Below are positions 1 through 13,058 of a DNA stretch of 64,000 nucleotides, piece by piece. Origin of the DNA: Amborella trichopoda (taxonomy: Eukaryota > Streptophyta > Magnoliopsida > Amborellales > Amborellaceae); contig NW_006498085.1 in the NCBI RefSeq assembly GCF_000471905.2, forward strand, positions 1 to 64,000, read 5' to 3'. The translations under genes and the position numbers were made by a program. The notes beneath the pieces are model-generated. The model did not search any database and had not been told where the DNA came from. It worked only from the letters and a program-made list of their open reading frames with translations. The first letter of the stretch is position 1. The number at the start of each line of letters is the position of its first letter.

Positions 1-2678
1 CCCAAGCAAAGTGTTATAACATCGCTTAGTATTAACCATGAATGTTTGTCATACATGAACCCATTATTTTCTTTAACATTGGGAAATTGTGGTAGTTTCC
101 TCATGGAATATTATTTTTAATAGATTTTTCACATAACACAACATAAAAGCTTATGGACAAATGAGGCATGTGATGAACTTTTTTTTTTTTTTAACAAACT
201 TGTTAAACATCTATGGGGATGGAAATATTTTAAGATCCTTAAGTAACTCTATTTTTTCTTTCCTTTATTTTTTATTTTTTATTTTTTATGGGTCGAGTGT
301 TTGAAAAAAAATATAAACTAATTTAGAAAGATATTTGTTGTAAACCTGAGACCTGCCATGAATGATTTGGTTTGGTGCATTGGCCGAAAACTGGTGATTA
401 TAGAGATTGTAGAGGTCAAGGAGGTAGGACACGAAACCTTGTGAGATCGAAGCGTTTTTTTAGCACTAGAGAAGAGCTCGAGGGACTTTGGGATCTGATT
501 TGTTAACAAATGTAAAGCCTACGTTTCGATGGTTTTTAACCTTCGCATTTTTATGTTTTCTCACCACAATCTTCTTTATATCTATGCTATTATAGGTTTT
601 CGGTTTACTTCATTGTTTTTGTTTGTTATCTCTTCAATTTTTTTCTATTATAATTGATTTTGCACTATGAAGCACATCAAATTTTGTTACGCTTTTATGA
701 TTCATCTGATGTGATCCTTTCTTGTCATGTGTTTTATATATTGGGTCTAAAATTTCTTTAGAAGGTCTTGGGAGAAATGCTCAACAATTTATGCTCTAAA
801 CTCTTGGACTATAGAACTAAATTTACAATTTACAAGAAAACGTTTTAGTATGATCCAAAAAACTTTCTTCTTAGAGAATGTTTTTTTTTTCTTTCGAGGA
901 TCCAATTTTTTCCCTCTAAACCCATTTTCTATCTCTTCTGGATTGGATGCCTTAATTGTGTTTTTCTGTTTTCTTTTACTCCACATCTATCCCCTCCATT
1001 TGAGACTGCCTCCCAACCCTAGATTTATCACCCTAAGGTCATCGACATAGAACCTTGATAGATTGCTATCGACGGATGCCTTAATTCCATTTTTCTCTGT
1101 TCTTCTTTTTTTTTGTTATTTTTACCATGAATAGAGGTGATATTGATGGATAAAATTAAAATAGACATTGTTGGTAATGGTAATGGTTTGACCTGGACAC
1201 ATGGTTTGGAGTTACTCTTTTCTTTTTTTACCTATCTGCCATCTTTTCCTATTAGATAAGGGCAAGTTTTCTATGCTTCCCCTAAAGAATAAAACTTATA
1301 TACTTCCCCTTATCCAACCGTCCATTCTAAATGGACGGTTGAGATGGCCCTAATCACAATGTCACGTTACATATCTAAGAGAAAATATTCGTAGGACCAT
1401 TACAACTGTAGAAATGGCTATGAATGCAGATAAATGCCACATGAGAAGTTTATTTCTGGCAGGCAAGGATGTGAGATCCTAAAGATTCTTACCAGAGGCA
1501 TTTCAAATGCCCTAAAGTCTCCAACAGGTTTCTTTGAAAAAACACCATACGCATATTTGACAGGTACATGGTGCCCTTGGCTTTAACTTTACGTCTAGGA
1601 GCTCTAAGATGAAAAACACCAACTCGCCAGGTTAGAATACTACTATGGAATCAAAACCCGAACAAAATTGCACTTTAGCGCATCAAGCCTACAAGTATAA
1701 AGTGAAGCTTATATTAACTCTTTCCTTTTCTATTATTGTTGTTGGCGCATTGATTGCCACTAGAAGTTCAACAAGTTTGAATTTTTTTTTTTTTTTAGGA
1801 CATTACAATTGGGTGGTTATCCATGTAAAAAAACAAATGCCACAAAAAAGCATTTGCATGCCAATAGCCAAAATCATATTTGAAGTATAGAAAATTGAAT
1901 TTCTTGTCCACCATATTCAAGCTTTGTAAATATTCAATACCGAATATGTGATAGTACAAACTAGTGGTAAACATAGCATTACAATAGGAAGAGGTCACAA
2001 GCAATCTTCATATACAACATGCTAAGAAGTTTATAGTTGTTAGCTAACAATTTAACCGCTTGTTTGAAAATTCCAACCAATTTCACAGAAGAGTAGGAGA
2101 CGACCACTGTTCTGGTTTCTTTGTTTTACCTACTGCAACAAGTAAAACTGATACCAAGATGGATGATTGCTTATCAAGTGAAAATGACAAAAACTTGATA
2201 ATATGAAGGAACTCAACTCCCCAAAATAAATGTTTCAGAAACCAGCATGATTCTGCCGCACAAAATTACATGGAATGCATCGCCATCATGTCACCTCTCA
2301 GCACTACCAAGCATTTCCACACTTACCTATGTATCTCCAATATCTCCTCCAAGCTTGCCAAGCATTTTGCACGTGCACCCCATGATTTTTCATGAATTTC
2401 TCAGGCTAATACATTTGAAGTATTCATCAGAGTTTTCCGCAGAATTTTCAGCACACATCTAAATGCTTTCATTTTCATAAAAGATTCCCTATTATGGCAT
2501 CATATTCTATGTATCTATTCCGATCATGGGGACCAAGTTTTACTAACTTCTTTTCTCTTTTTCAAGACTACACATGAATTTGCATTTCCAATAGAAATTT
2601 ATCAACTGAAAGACGGTACCTTTTTTCATGGTACTAAAAAACAAATTTTCAATAAATTGTTCAGTCTGACATGATAAT
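1..2678. other. Intergenic, no gene recognised
   Basis: AT-rich sequence with many T runs (for example 180-192 and 1784-1796). Only short unrelated open frames occur on both strands, with no recognisable domain, no splice-linked exons and no long coding stretch. A perfect hairpin lies at 1315-1341. It may be old repeat sequence, but I could not assign it. Confidence 0.5.
1315..1341. repeat. Perfect 12-bp inverted repeat hairpin
   Basis: The arms CAACCGTCCATT (1315-1326) and AATGGACGGTTG (1330-1341) are perfectly complementary around a 3-base loop. Short perfect hairpins like this are common at or inside plant MITE-type elements. I did not find paired element ends, so no element is claimed. 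Confidence 0.7.
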
Positions 2679-2831
2679 GTGGCAGTGTTTAGCCAAAAGA
2701 AACCCATCCAGAAGGTAGACGCACAATACCCGAAGCTTTCAATTTCAGTCACTAGGACCTACTGCTCTTTCCTACAATCACTTGTGCACATCATCCGGAT
2801 CCTCCGTAGTAATCAGAAACTCTTTTTGTCG

Positions 2832-4017
2832 ATGGCACTCACGCACAAGTGCCACCACAACTCAAAACTTTGTCACTGCAATCTCATTTATGCTGCCATT
2901 CCCCATACTGTCACCTCTCACTCACTAGCATCTAAAACTCTCACCCAAGAGGCTCATAAACATGATCAATCAATAACAAAATGTAGACCGATCTATACAA
3001 TTCTTTGACCATGCTGTTAAGTATCACCCCAATTTCTTTCATAATCCTGATACTTATCATACGATCATAGAGAAATTAGCCATGGCTAGGGATTTGAATT
3101 CCATGGAAATTATACTCAAAGAGTTAAAGGATTCCAGAATTTTTTTAGTGAAGTAACATTCATAGATGTTATTCCAAACTATGGCTTTGCAAACAAGCCC
3201 AAGTTGGCCCTTCAATCCTTTTTCCAGATGAATGAGTTTGGGATAAGCAAGTCAGGTCTTTTAATACTCTTTTGAATGCAATGATTCAGATCTTTTAATA
3301 CTCTATTGAATGCAATGATTCAGACCAAAAGGCTTTATTTGGTTAATTATATGTATTGTATAGGAATTGAAGGAAATTTGGGATATTTCCAATTGTTTTT
3401 ACCTGCCATATCCTAATTAAGGCCTTGTGTTAAATGAACGATTTGAAATCAGCTTTCTAGGTTTTGGAGGAGATGCCAAGCTAGGGTTTTTTTCTAAATA
3501 TTGTAACTCTGTAAGCTGTGACTTGCAGTTATGAGTGGATTTTGTGGCGTAAAAAGGATTTTTGAATGAGATTATAAGCAGAGTTTGGGTCCCTAACCGT
3601 TCAACTTACACAGTCGTAATTGATGGTTTAGGGAAATTAATGGAGGCTGTTAAGCTCATAATGACATGGAGGACAATTGGGTTCTTCCAAATGATGTCAC
3701 GTATGGCGTAGTTATTAAATCTTACCATAAAGAGGGGCGACCAAGCGAGGCTTTAAGCCTTTTGAATGAAATGCTTGAGAAGAAGTTTATATCATGCCCA
3801 ACCAGTGTTGCAAATTTTTTTATCTTATTTGTCAAGGAGGCAACGTTGATGAGGCTTGTATGCTATGGAAGAAGCTCTTAAAGATGAAATACACTCTGAT
3901 AATGCTATATATAGTGCTCTCATATATTGGCTTTGTAAAGGTGGTAAACTTAAAGCAATGAGGAAGCTTGTTGATGAGTTTGAGAAAGGGTTTTATCCAA
4001 GTACATTGACAAAGACA
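2832..4017 (+). pseudogene. Broken P-class pentatricopeptide repeat (PPR) gene
   Basis: Several reading frames together read like a PPR protein, a helical-repeat RNA-binding family that mostly acts in mitochondria or plastids. A leader-like part starts at the Met at 2832. The frame from about 3002 contains NPDTYHTIIEKLAMARDLN, a typical PPR helix pair, and ends at an in-frame stop near 3149. PPR text resumes at 3155-3360. From 3600 to 4017 there are further repeats, including NDVTYGVVIKSYHKEGRPSE and SALIYWLCKGGKLKAMRKL, split between two frames near 3860. Frameshifts, stops, a 34-bp tandem duplication and about 200 bp of non-PPR sequence (3370-3590) show it is not functional. The gene probably decayed in place, but a processed or duplicated fragment is possible. 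Confidence 0.75.
3257..3324 (+). repeat. 34-bp tandem duplication inside the PPR pseudogene
   Basis: Two adjacent 34-bp units (3257-3290 and 3291-3324) differ at one visible position. They cover the PPR stretch that reads FNTLLNAMIQ. Thirty-four is not a multiple of three, so the duplication itself shifts the frame. Confidence 0.85.
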
Positions 4018-4307
4018 AGTCTGTGGTCACAAAGATCAAGAATTGCATAGGAGTGTCCTGATCTCTTTCTTCAGTACAAGGGGAGTCCAACTACATGCAA
4101 ACAACGAACCAAGTACGCCTCTCTTTTCCATTTTGGTCCAATGTCATTGTCATGCTTGCGTGCTGCGTAGGATGCCATGCAGAGGCTTTTAGGCACTTCC
4201 CTTTACAAGCCACCATCTCATTGCATAATTAGGTCTTTGTTTCCTCTTGTCCCGCTTTGCTCAATAGAGTCTTGGTTTCCTCCTGGCTCAGCATCCGCCA
4301 CCTTGGA

Positions 4308-6040
4308 CCCTCTTTGGCTCTGCATATTACATGGACGATACACATCCACCACCTTGGATCCTCCAAGTCAATGCCTTTTCACATGCCAAGGCGAGAGTGA
4401 TGGAGCCCCCTATGTCCTAGATAGAATCAGCTCCGACCAGCTCTAGTAGGTTGTTCCATCCAAGTAAAGCCCCACTCTAATGGCCTTTTTCATCCAATTA
4501 GAGTACAACCTCTGTGATGATCTTTTCCTTCCAAGTAGCGCATATCACATAACATGTTTTATCCATAGAGCCTTCCTCACACATCTTTCACCCATGGATG
4601 TGGCACCCATTACTCTAATGGTTGCTTTCAGTCAATTAGAGCCATACTACTAGGGCTGCAAAAATTTGAGTACATAAACACATATGAATATATGAGAGCG
4701 GAAATCAAAAAACCAAGCGGCAAGGCTTTTAAAGGCGATTTATTAAGCTTTCGATGCACTCATGCCATATGAATTACACTGTTCTTTATATTACATGTAC
4801 ATGTTTGACCTTTGCCTGTATAGAGCTTTTGTAATCCTTTATATTTTGTGTCTCATTTCTTTTGTGCTTCTTATACTTGGAATATTGGATTTCTGTTCGT
4901 TTCCTATATTTTAATGGTAATTGCTAAATGCCTTCCTTCTGTTGAAAACGCAATTAATGGAATACTGAAGCGAGCTTCTAATGGGGTGGGAGCCTTCAAT
5001 TGGTCACTTTTAGTGTTGGAATGTTGGTCCACTTTTTGAGCATTATGTCATAGATTTGGTGCAGTTATTTTTTGTGCATGGTTCTTTGATACTGCAAACA
5101 TGAAGAAAACACCCAATTTACTCATTCAAAAAACTCCCGGCCATGCAGGGGCCTCTCGTCTTATTGTTTCTCTTGTAATCTTATTTCAGTAATATAAATA
5201 TTAACAATTACCAAAAAAAAAAAACCGATCAACGAGGGAAAAAAAAAAGACAGAACTATAAATCATGACCAAATATCTTGTTAATGCTTCTGGAGTGACT
5301 GCTTCAAATAGACACGAGTATAACTTGAACTTTTTCATTAATGTTAACTAATGGCTTTTCATATCCCGCTGGGCTTACAAGACCTCACCTTGTTGCGCAG
5401 CAGCTCAATTGATTTTGAAACTTTTGGTTCATGAAATAATGTATCAAATTTTACAGTGAATATGGAGTATTGGGCTAAGTTCTCGTCTCCTTGCTTTCCC
5501 TGTGAAATGAAGATGAGCTGCAGTTACTATTTAGTGTTTAAACCGAATGGATACTTTGTATGCTCAATATTCTAATGCACTAACCATGGTATTGCTGGAC
5601 CAAACCATGTGAAGTTATGAACATTTGTTGCCATGGGATGTGTAGGGTTATATGCATGCTCATGAGTGTGGCTTGCTGCTGGACGTCAATATGTGTTAGA
5701 AGGCTTATCAACTTAAACAAGGGAGTCTAAAGTGAAAATAGTCAAGTCTTTTAGAAGAAGATGAAACATAAAACTAGGAGATGCGTGAAGCTTTTTTCAG
5801 TAATGCGTATTTACCTTAGGATATATTCTCTTTTTATAATTCTTTTCTGGCATGCAATGAGAAATGGAGCATCAACATGTGAACTTGTTCAAATATAGGG
5901 CTCATGGCATTAAGAGGATATGTTATTTTCTGAGATGGGAGATGGAACCTTTAGTCTTCCTTGTTTTTTATCCAAATCAGTTGTAATTGTCATTCAGAAT
6001 TGGGTTGGTTTAGAAACATAAGTATGGTATCTATCAATTT
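4308..6040 (+). repeat. Segmental direct duplication, copy 1
   Basis: About 1.7 kb that matches 7620-9285 in the same orientation with scattered substitutions and small indels. A landmark shared by both copies is GATGGAGCCCCCTATGTCC (near 4399 here, near 7710 in copy 2). Neither copy has a convincing coding frame. Short ORFs such as 4848-5039 and 8227-8466 are broken differently in each copy. Copy 1 carries an extra poly(A)-tailed segment at about 5130-5224. Confidence 0.85.
5130..5224 (+). mobile_element. Short poly(A)-tailed retrosequence (LINE 3' end-like)
   Basis: Comparison of the two segmental copies shows about 95 bp present here and missing from copy 2 at about 8440. The extra piece ends in a run of about 12 A, preceded by CAGTAATATAAATATT. 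This is the form of a severely 5'-truncated LINE 3' end or a SINE-like retrocopy. It has no coding capacity, and the target duplication is not clear because the site is A-rich. Confidence 0.6.
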
Positions 6041-6511
6041 TAGAGTAGTATTTGTTAAGTTTCTAGACTAGCAACATATCTGTGAACTTTCTGGGATTGT
6101 ACCTTTTTTAATTGACAAGCTTTTGCCATTTAGTGGTTTTTTATTTATATATATATATATTTGTTAATAAAGATACTTGACTATATGGAATGTTTCTTCA
6201 TGGAGAAAAACGGACTACGAATTATGGTTTCATATAGCTGACTTATTCCTAAATGCATTTGATTCCGAGTTAGCCAACTCATCAGCCATATCTTCTGAAA
6301 AATGTATTTAACAAGTTATTGAGAACTGGTCTTATTTCTGTTAGTTCTTTTGAAACTATTGATGGCTTTCCAAATTTTCTAGATCACAGTGGCAGTATCG
6401 AACTTTATAAAATTGATGGCTCATCTGCAGTTACTCCTATCTTACCACTTTAGATAATATCAATCCTCAAAGTTCTATTTAGGCTTGTCATTCCATACGA
6501 GACTATGTTAT

Positions 6512-7440
6512 TGTTGGTTACGTGGCCTTTCAAGGCCTTAAAGCTAATAGTCTTATACTCAGTGGGAGTTAGAGAGAGACTGAATCTAGATGCTTAGCGC
6601 ACTGGGGCCCATATTCATATACCCCGAGTATTTGAGGCATTGGGAATATACGTTTTGAGAGTGTGAACTCTCGGGGAGGTGTGAGGGTCACCTCCCAGTC
6701 ATGACTATATTGATTAGAATGCCTCATAGTTTAGGGCATAAGCCAGGGTTTCGAGAATCCAATCGAGAATAGTAGAACCCAAATATTTAAAAGAGTATTC
6801 GCCCTGTATGGAATGGTCGGCTCATAGGACATGAGCCCATATCCTAACACAAGACCTTTCCATGGCATGTGCACCCACAGTCGTTTGGAGAAGCCACTCT
6901 TCTATAGTATTATCCAACTTAGAAGAGCTAGTGCACATGTGCTTTGAGAGGACCCTTGTATTTGAATAAGAACATGCCCCACAGGGGTGCACCAGTAATC
7001 CATTGAACCCCCGGTGACTAGTGGCCCTGGCTCAGCGACTTTGATGTAAGCAATTATGTGTCCCTGCCGTAGACTGTGGAGCATAGGTCCATTGGGTCGG
7101 CTTGAGACACCAGTGGAATGTCATTTGGGTTAGCCCAATGGAAGACTCCGACTAGTGAATTAATCTAAAATTGATGAGAAAATATTTTATATTGATGAGA
7201 AATTGTGTAATAATGTTGAGAAATCATTTAAAAAAAAAATTTGGGATTTTTTGAGAATTTTTCAGATTTTTCAAACAATAAAAAATGTGATTTTCATATT
7301 TGTTTGACATAAATACCAAACAAGGACATCTTATGGGGATGCCACATGGATGCCACGTGGCACCCCCACCTCCCCACTCGTGGATGACATCATATCCATG
7401 TGGGGACCTATTTGTCATTAATTCTTTTGTTGGTATTATG
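6512..7440 (+). mobile_element. LTR-like dispersed repeat, copy A
   Basis: Starts TGTTGGTTACGTGGCC, matching the start of copies at 37935 and 55147 (plus strand) and the reverse complements ending at 10841 and 14021. The shared order of landmarks (GGCCTTT..AGGCC stem, a gene-poor middle, then a segment on ancestral land-marks such as the GGTCCATTGGGT stretch near 7086) defines one family. The 3' end is uncertain. No protein-coding remnant is seen. It lies between the two segmental duplicates. Confidence 0.55.
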
Positions 7441-7619
7441 TTATAACGTGTTATCTTGTTATTTAAAGTGTTATATTATGACTTCAGTTTGATTTAAGTC
7501 GCATGTTTTTTTCTTGCTCATATGTGTCATTTTTGGAATCTGTGAAGTCATGGGATTTTGAGAATTAATTTAATTCATATTATTATCCACATGTTTTTGT
7601 AGCATGTGGGTATATCTTA

Positions 7620-9285
7620 TGTGCCTCTTTGGCAATGCATATTACAAGGACTGTGCAAGTATGAATATCCAGCTTAGTTGTGGGCCAACCCTCCAAGTCA
7701 AGGCGAGAGTGATGGAGCCCCCTATGTCCTAGATAGAATCAGCTCCAACCAGCTCTAGTAGCTTGTTTCATCCTAGTAAGGCCCTACTCTAATGGCCTTC
7801 TTCATCCAATTAGAGTGCACTTTCTGTGATGATCTTTTTCTTCCAAGTAACACATATCACATGGCCTCTTTCATCCATAGAGCCTTCCTCGCACAACATC
7901 TTTCGCCTATGGATGTGGCACCCATCACTCTAATGGTGTCTTTCGCTCAATTAGAGCCACACTCCTAGGTGTGGAAAAATATGAGTAACTAAACACAGGA
8001 ATATGTGAGAGCTGAAATCCAAAAACCAAGTGGCAATGCTTTTAAAGGCAATTTATTCGTCTTTCGATGCACTCATGCCATATGAAGCACATTGTTCATC
8101 ATATTACCTGTACATGTTTGACGATTGCCCTAATAAAGCTTTTGTAATACTTTATATTTTGTATCGCGTTTCGTTTGTGCTTCTTATACTTGGAGTATTG
8201 GATTTCTGTTCTTTTCCTATATTTTAATGGAAACTGCTAAATGGATTCTTTCCGTTGAAAATGCAATTAGTGGAATACTGAAGCATGCTTCTAATGGGGA
8301 GAAAGCCTTCAATCGATCACTTTTAGTATCAAAATGTTGGTCCATTTTTTGGGCATTATGTCGTCAATTTGGTGCAGTTATTTTTTGTGCATGGTTCTTT
8401 GATACTACTACAAACATGAAGAAAACACCCATTTACGTAAAAAACAGATCAGTGAACAAAAAATAAAAAATATGGAACTATAAATCAAGACCAAATATCT
8501 TGTTAATTCTTCTAGAATGACTGCTTCAAATAGACACTAGTATAACTTGAACTTTTTCATTAATGTTAATTAATGGCTTTTTATATCCCATTGGGCTTGC
8601 AGGACCTCACCTTGTTGCCCAACAGGACAACTGATTTTGAAACTTTTGGTTCATGAAATAGTGTCTGAAATTCTACGGTGAAGTTGGAGGATTGAGGTTG
8701 GTTCTCGTCTCCTTGCTTTCCCTGTGAAATGAAGGTGAGCTGCAGTTAATATTTAGTGTTTAAACAGAACAGATACTTTGCATGCTTCAATATTGTAATG
8801 CACTAACCATGATATTGCTGGACCAAACCATGTGAAGTTATGAACTTTTGTTGCCATGGGATGCGTAGGCATGCTCATGAGAGTGGCTTGCTGTTGGATG
8901 TCAATATGTGTTAGAAGGCTTATCAGATTAAACAAGGTAGTTTAAAGTGAAAATAGTCAGTCTTTTGGAAGAAGATGAAACATAAAACTAGGAGATACAT
9001 GAAGTTTTTCTCAGTAATGCATATTTACCTTAGGATATATTCCTTTTTATAATTCTTTTTTTTTTTGAGAAAGTTACTTTTTATAATTATTTTCAGTCAT
9101 GCAATGGGAAATAGAGCATCATCATGTGAACGTGTGCAAATATAGGGCTCACTGGTACCATGTGGATGTGTTATTTTTTGAGATAGAGACTTAACCTTTA
9201 TTCTTCCTTGTTACTTATCCAAATCAGATGTCATTCTCATTTGGAATAAGGCTGATTTGGAAACATAAAGGTGGTATCCAAATCA
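7620..9285 (+). repeat. Segmental direct duplication, copy 2
   Basis: Partner of 4308-6040 in the same orientation, offset by about 3.3 kb. It lacks the poly(A)-tailed insertion of copy 1 and has its own small insertion with a T run near 9057-9065. No gene is supported. Open frames at 8030-8227 and 8227-8466 have equivalents in copy 1 that are broken. Confidence 0.85.
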
Positions 9286-9830
9286 AATGTCCATTCTACA
9301 TAGAGGATGATGTAGACTGACTTTCTTGTTAATAGCAGGTATGTAGCTTTAATCTCGACTTAGTTCATTCCTGCACTATGGGTTGTTAGGGACATGGGAA
9401 TTAGCATAGATGGAAGGGGACAATCTTTGACATTGGGAATGAGCATAGATGGAGGGGGACTATCTTTGATTTTTTAGTTTCGATAGGGTAAAAGATTTTA
9501 TAAAGGTTTTAATTTCGAAGAAATGTATCTTTTGGATGAGAATTTTTTTTTTTTTTTTTTTTTGTCATTAAAAAAAATGCAAAAGGTTAAGAACATTATT
9601 ATTTCTAAGCTTGTATAATCTTGGCTATTGTACCCTGGCAATTTTTCCTAAATTTGAATAAAAAAATAGTGATAACTATGTATTCTATATTCGTTGGGCA
9701 ACAATGTTCATTTCACAAGTTTTTGTTCGGACATTTGTTGCATATACATCTTGCGAATAATATCATTTATTCATACCATCTTTGAATAGTCAAAACTTCC
9801 AAAAAAATCATCAACTTGATTTCCAAGTTA

Positions 9831-10841
9831 TGGAGGCTTACACAACTTTTAGAAATGTTAGTTTCCTTGAGTGGGGCGTGCTACCCTAAGTGGCCACATG
9901 TGGGCCCCACTCTATTTTACCATGTGATTAATTTAAGGTGGCCCATGTTCCATGGTGGACCCCCATATGATTAGTGATTTATAAAATTTGTATATTGATT
10001 ATTAGAAGATTGAAAATAAAATTTATTTTCTCTTGAATATTTAAAAATTGAAAAATTAATATCTCTGGATTTATAAATCTAATATATCTAGAGATTCACA
10101 AAAAATCAAATAATCAATCTAAGAATCATATATCATCAAACTAATTAAAACCAAATAATTTTGTTGGGAATCAGATCTGTATAGGTCTAGGAATATAAAA
10201 TTCCTGATTCACTTCATCTTCTACTGTAGACTATAATCCGCACTTGCTTTGTCAAACTGACCCAGCAATACCCATTACTCATGGACCACTGCAGCGGTTC
10301 ATGATTGGGCTATCACAATTAGCCAATAGGCAAGGAGACACAATCCCAATCTATGGACTACAGGTTCTTCTCTAGAGACTAACCAATGTCACTTAGATCT
10401 GATTCAACCACAACTCTATGGTGCATAGGGGTAATCTCTCGCACATTTACACACTTCACCCTCAAAGGTGATTCGCTTTCCCAATATGGCTATTATATGT
10501 ACATGTCGTGTGATGGTTAAGTGATGAAGCTTTGGCCCTCGTCTCTAAAGGCCAACCATCCACACAAAGATCACACAATCTCTCGGCTCACACATCCGAG
10601 CAACTCCGACCTAATCAAGGAATGACCCATCAAACCCTCATCAGTTTAATTCCATGCCCAGGTAACTTGGGTATTCCAAATCGACTGGCCTAGCACATCA
10701 TGCTAAGTTTGAGTATCGGCATATAGCATTTGCATGTTATGGTCCATAAAGGACCACACTCCCGTTGAGTTTATGTTCCACTACATCAGGATGTTAGTTA
10801 CAAGCTCTTATAAGGCCTTTAATAGCCACAGAAACTCAACG
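9831..10841 (-). mobile_element. LTR-like repeat, copy B (candidate 3' LTR)
   Basis: Matches 13059-14021 in the same orientation. Read on the minus strand it starts near (T/C)GTTGAGTTTCTGTGGC and ends GTGTAAGCCTCCA, so the pair can be bounded as TG..CA. Immediately upstream on the minus strand lies the purine-rich AAGGGGAAGA (10842-10851), placed like a polypurine tract. The family also matches, in opposite orientation, the repeats at 6512, 37935 and 55147. Confidence 0.6.
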
Positions 10842-13058
10842 TCTTCCCCTTGGCCTTTGAAGACCATACAAACTCTCTTCCTCAAATTCTCATCCCTCAA
10901 TTACAATCTCTCTCTCAATAATTTATCGTTTATTCTCTCTCATTACATTAACCCTAGTGAACTCTTTTGCCATCAATCATTTCACAAAGGATTTATGAAT
11001 GCACCTTCTGAGGGAGTCATGAAGCCTCTTTCTCTTTGTTGCTCGGATCACATCCCGAACGTGGTCGTAGTCCATCTTTTCATGTCGCATCGTGAATCAA
11101 AGACTTGTTGTCGCTGAAGATCATCATGTATCCTCATCGCATGGGGTCGTATCTCAGCAACTCAAGGGAGTTCTTCAATCATGTTGCTCCCTTTTGTAAC
11201 CCTACAACCAGCACCACATATCCGGGTTCCATGGGTGAACAACATTATAGTGTGTTGTTCTAGCTGGCCCGCCAAACACAAGCAGGTACTCCCACTAGAA
11301 TGTTAAGCTATCTGGATCTTTCGTAATAGGATACATGTATATCTAAATATCCAAGTAGCTAAAAGTAATCCTGGGATTGTTAACAGCTCCCACTCAAACA
11401 GAACACAAAAAATATATATTATCTCAGCATTCTCATGTATGTGTCATGGGGTAATATAGCAAGTCTTACACCAAATAGTAACTCAATACCCGTTTGGTTT
11501 CACAAAATGCAAAAAACCATTCATTTTTCTGAACCACAAAGGTTCAACCACACCAGTCTGCTGGTTGTAAATCCATTAAAACCAAGTTTTCTTAACAACA
11601 CAATATGTGTCAAAGAAGCCTAGCAAGATGACAATCCTATGATATACCCTACGGTTCATGGTCTTAGGTAATCAAGGATTCTAAAGAACTCAAAAGCAGG
11701 TCACATAATCAATACTATGAAACATGAGTCAAGACATGGGTATTTAAAAACAATGCATAGATAAATGACACTTTCTCATATGTACATAAAATACTTTCAA
11801 AGCTCGATGTTTTTCCTTATATAAAAAAACTCGACTTGGTATATTTTCACACGCAATAGTTAGAAACTAGCATGGTGGTTTAAAATGATTTTCATAAATA
11901 CTTAGTAGACCTAGCAAGAGTATGGGGTTTTCTCAAAACCATATTCATAGATCTAGGTTTTTCAACATAAAAAGTTCTATCCGATTTTCAAAAGAATATA
12001 CTTAGCCTTTAAAAAAACATTTTGCCATGTACACTTTTAATTACTTACCAAGTCATGTTATAGCCACAAAACAAATCATAAAGTCCATCTATGATTTTTA
12101 TCTATAACGAAACACAACTGAAAATGTGTTTATCAAAAAATTGACAACTATGCAAAATACACATATTTTTCTTGCCAAATATTTGGGGTCTTTAACATGA
12201 GATTTTCATCACATAAAAAACACAACTATCACCGGACATTATCGAGAGGACGGTTACGAAGACCGGGTTTCATCGAAACACTCCCTTCGTGCTACATATT
12301 TAAATGAGCCATACCCATCTCTCATGTTTGATACTTAGGTCCATAGACCTTGATCAGACCATATCTCCATGTGTTTTACTACTTTAAGTAGTTCACACAA
12401 CCTCAAGGAAACACAAAAGCACATGGTATTCAAAACTGGCTCTTTCAAATTTGTTAGCAACTTAGCACTTATCAAATAATGTCTATACACTCTATACATT
12501 TGCACAAAACCAGCCAAGATATATTCAAAGATTCTTTAAGGATAATAAATAAATTAATGAATCTTCTTTCCCTATATAACCTTACCATGCAATGTGGGAT
12601 AGGTTTCATACCCTATAACCATTTAGTGTGGTACCTGGGCTTTCTTAATCGTTGCTTTTTTATTTGCTAACGAACTTTTGTGATCTTGGAAGAGCACACA
12701 ACTGATGGAGAATCTCTTGGTCATCGATTTTACTTGTCAACAAAGCGTCCATCTCTTCGGCCCTTGAATTCTCCCCTTCTCATACCAAAAAGAAGTACTC
12801 TTTTTCATCCCATAATTCCATAAATCACAATTTTGATTCTCCCACTAATCTTTAGAGTTCCTATTCTGCCCCCCAAGTCCCCTTTACATACCCCTTCAAT
12901 ACGAAGAGAAACCAAGATACGTTTTACTTGTATTTTGTTTCTTCTATTTTATGTAGTTCCCAGATTTAGCACCCTTCACAAAGAGTGTCATATCTCCCGA
13001 ATATTGTATTACCTTGAGTGTTAGTTCCCAGATTTAGCACCTTTCCCATTCTATTTTA
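10842..13058. other. Non-coding interior between LTR-like copies B and C
   Basis: About 2.2 kb bounded by direct repeats. It contains no gag, protease, integrase or reverse transcriptase motif. The ORFs at 10734-11117, 12479-12670 and 12833-13024 have no recognisable domain. If B and C are the LTRs of one minus-strand element, this would be the interior of a LARD-type non-autonomous element. However, no clear tRNA primer-binding site is seen next to copy C, and the outer flanks show no obvious 5-bp duplication. Confidence 0.4.

Noticed and set aside
4848..5039. Membrane-like short ORF in copy 1 (and 8030-8466 in copy 2)
   Set aside because: Frames are not conserved between the two duplicates, and differences do not favour synonymous sites.
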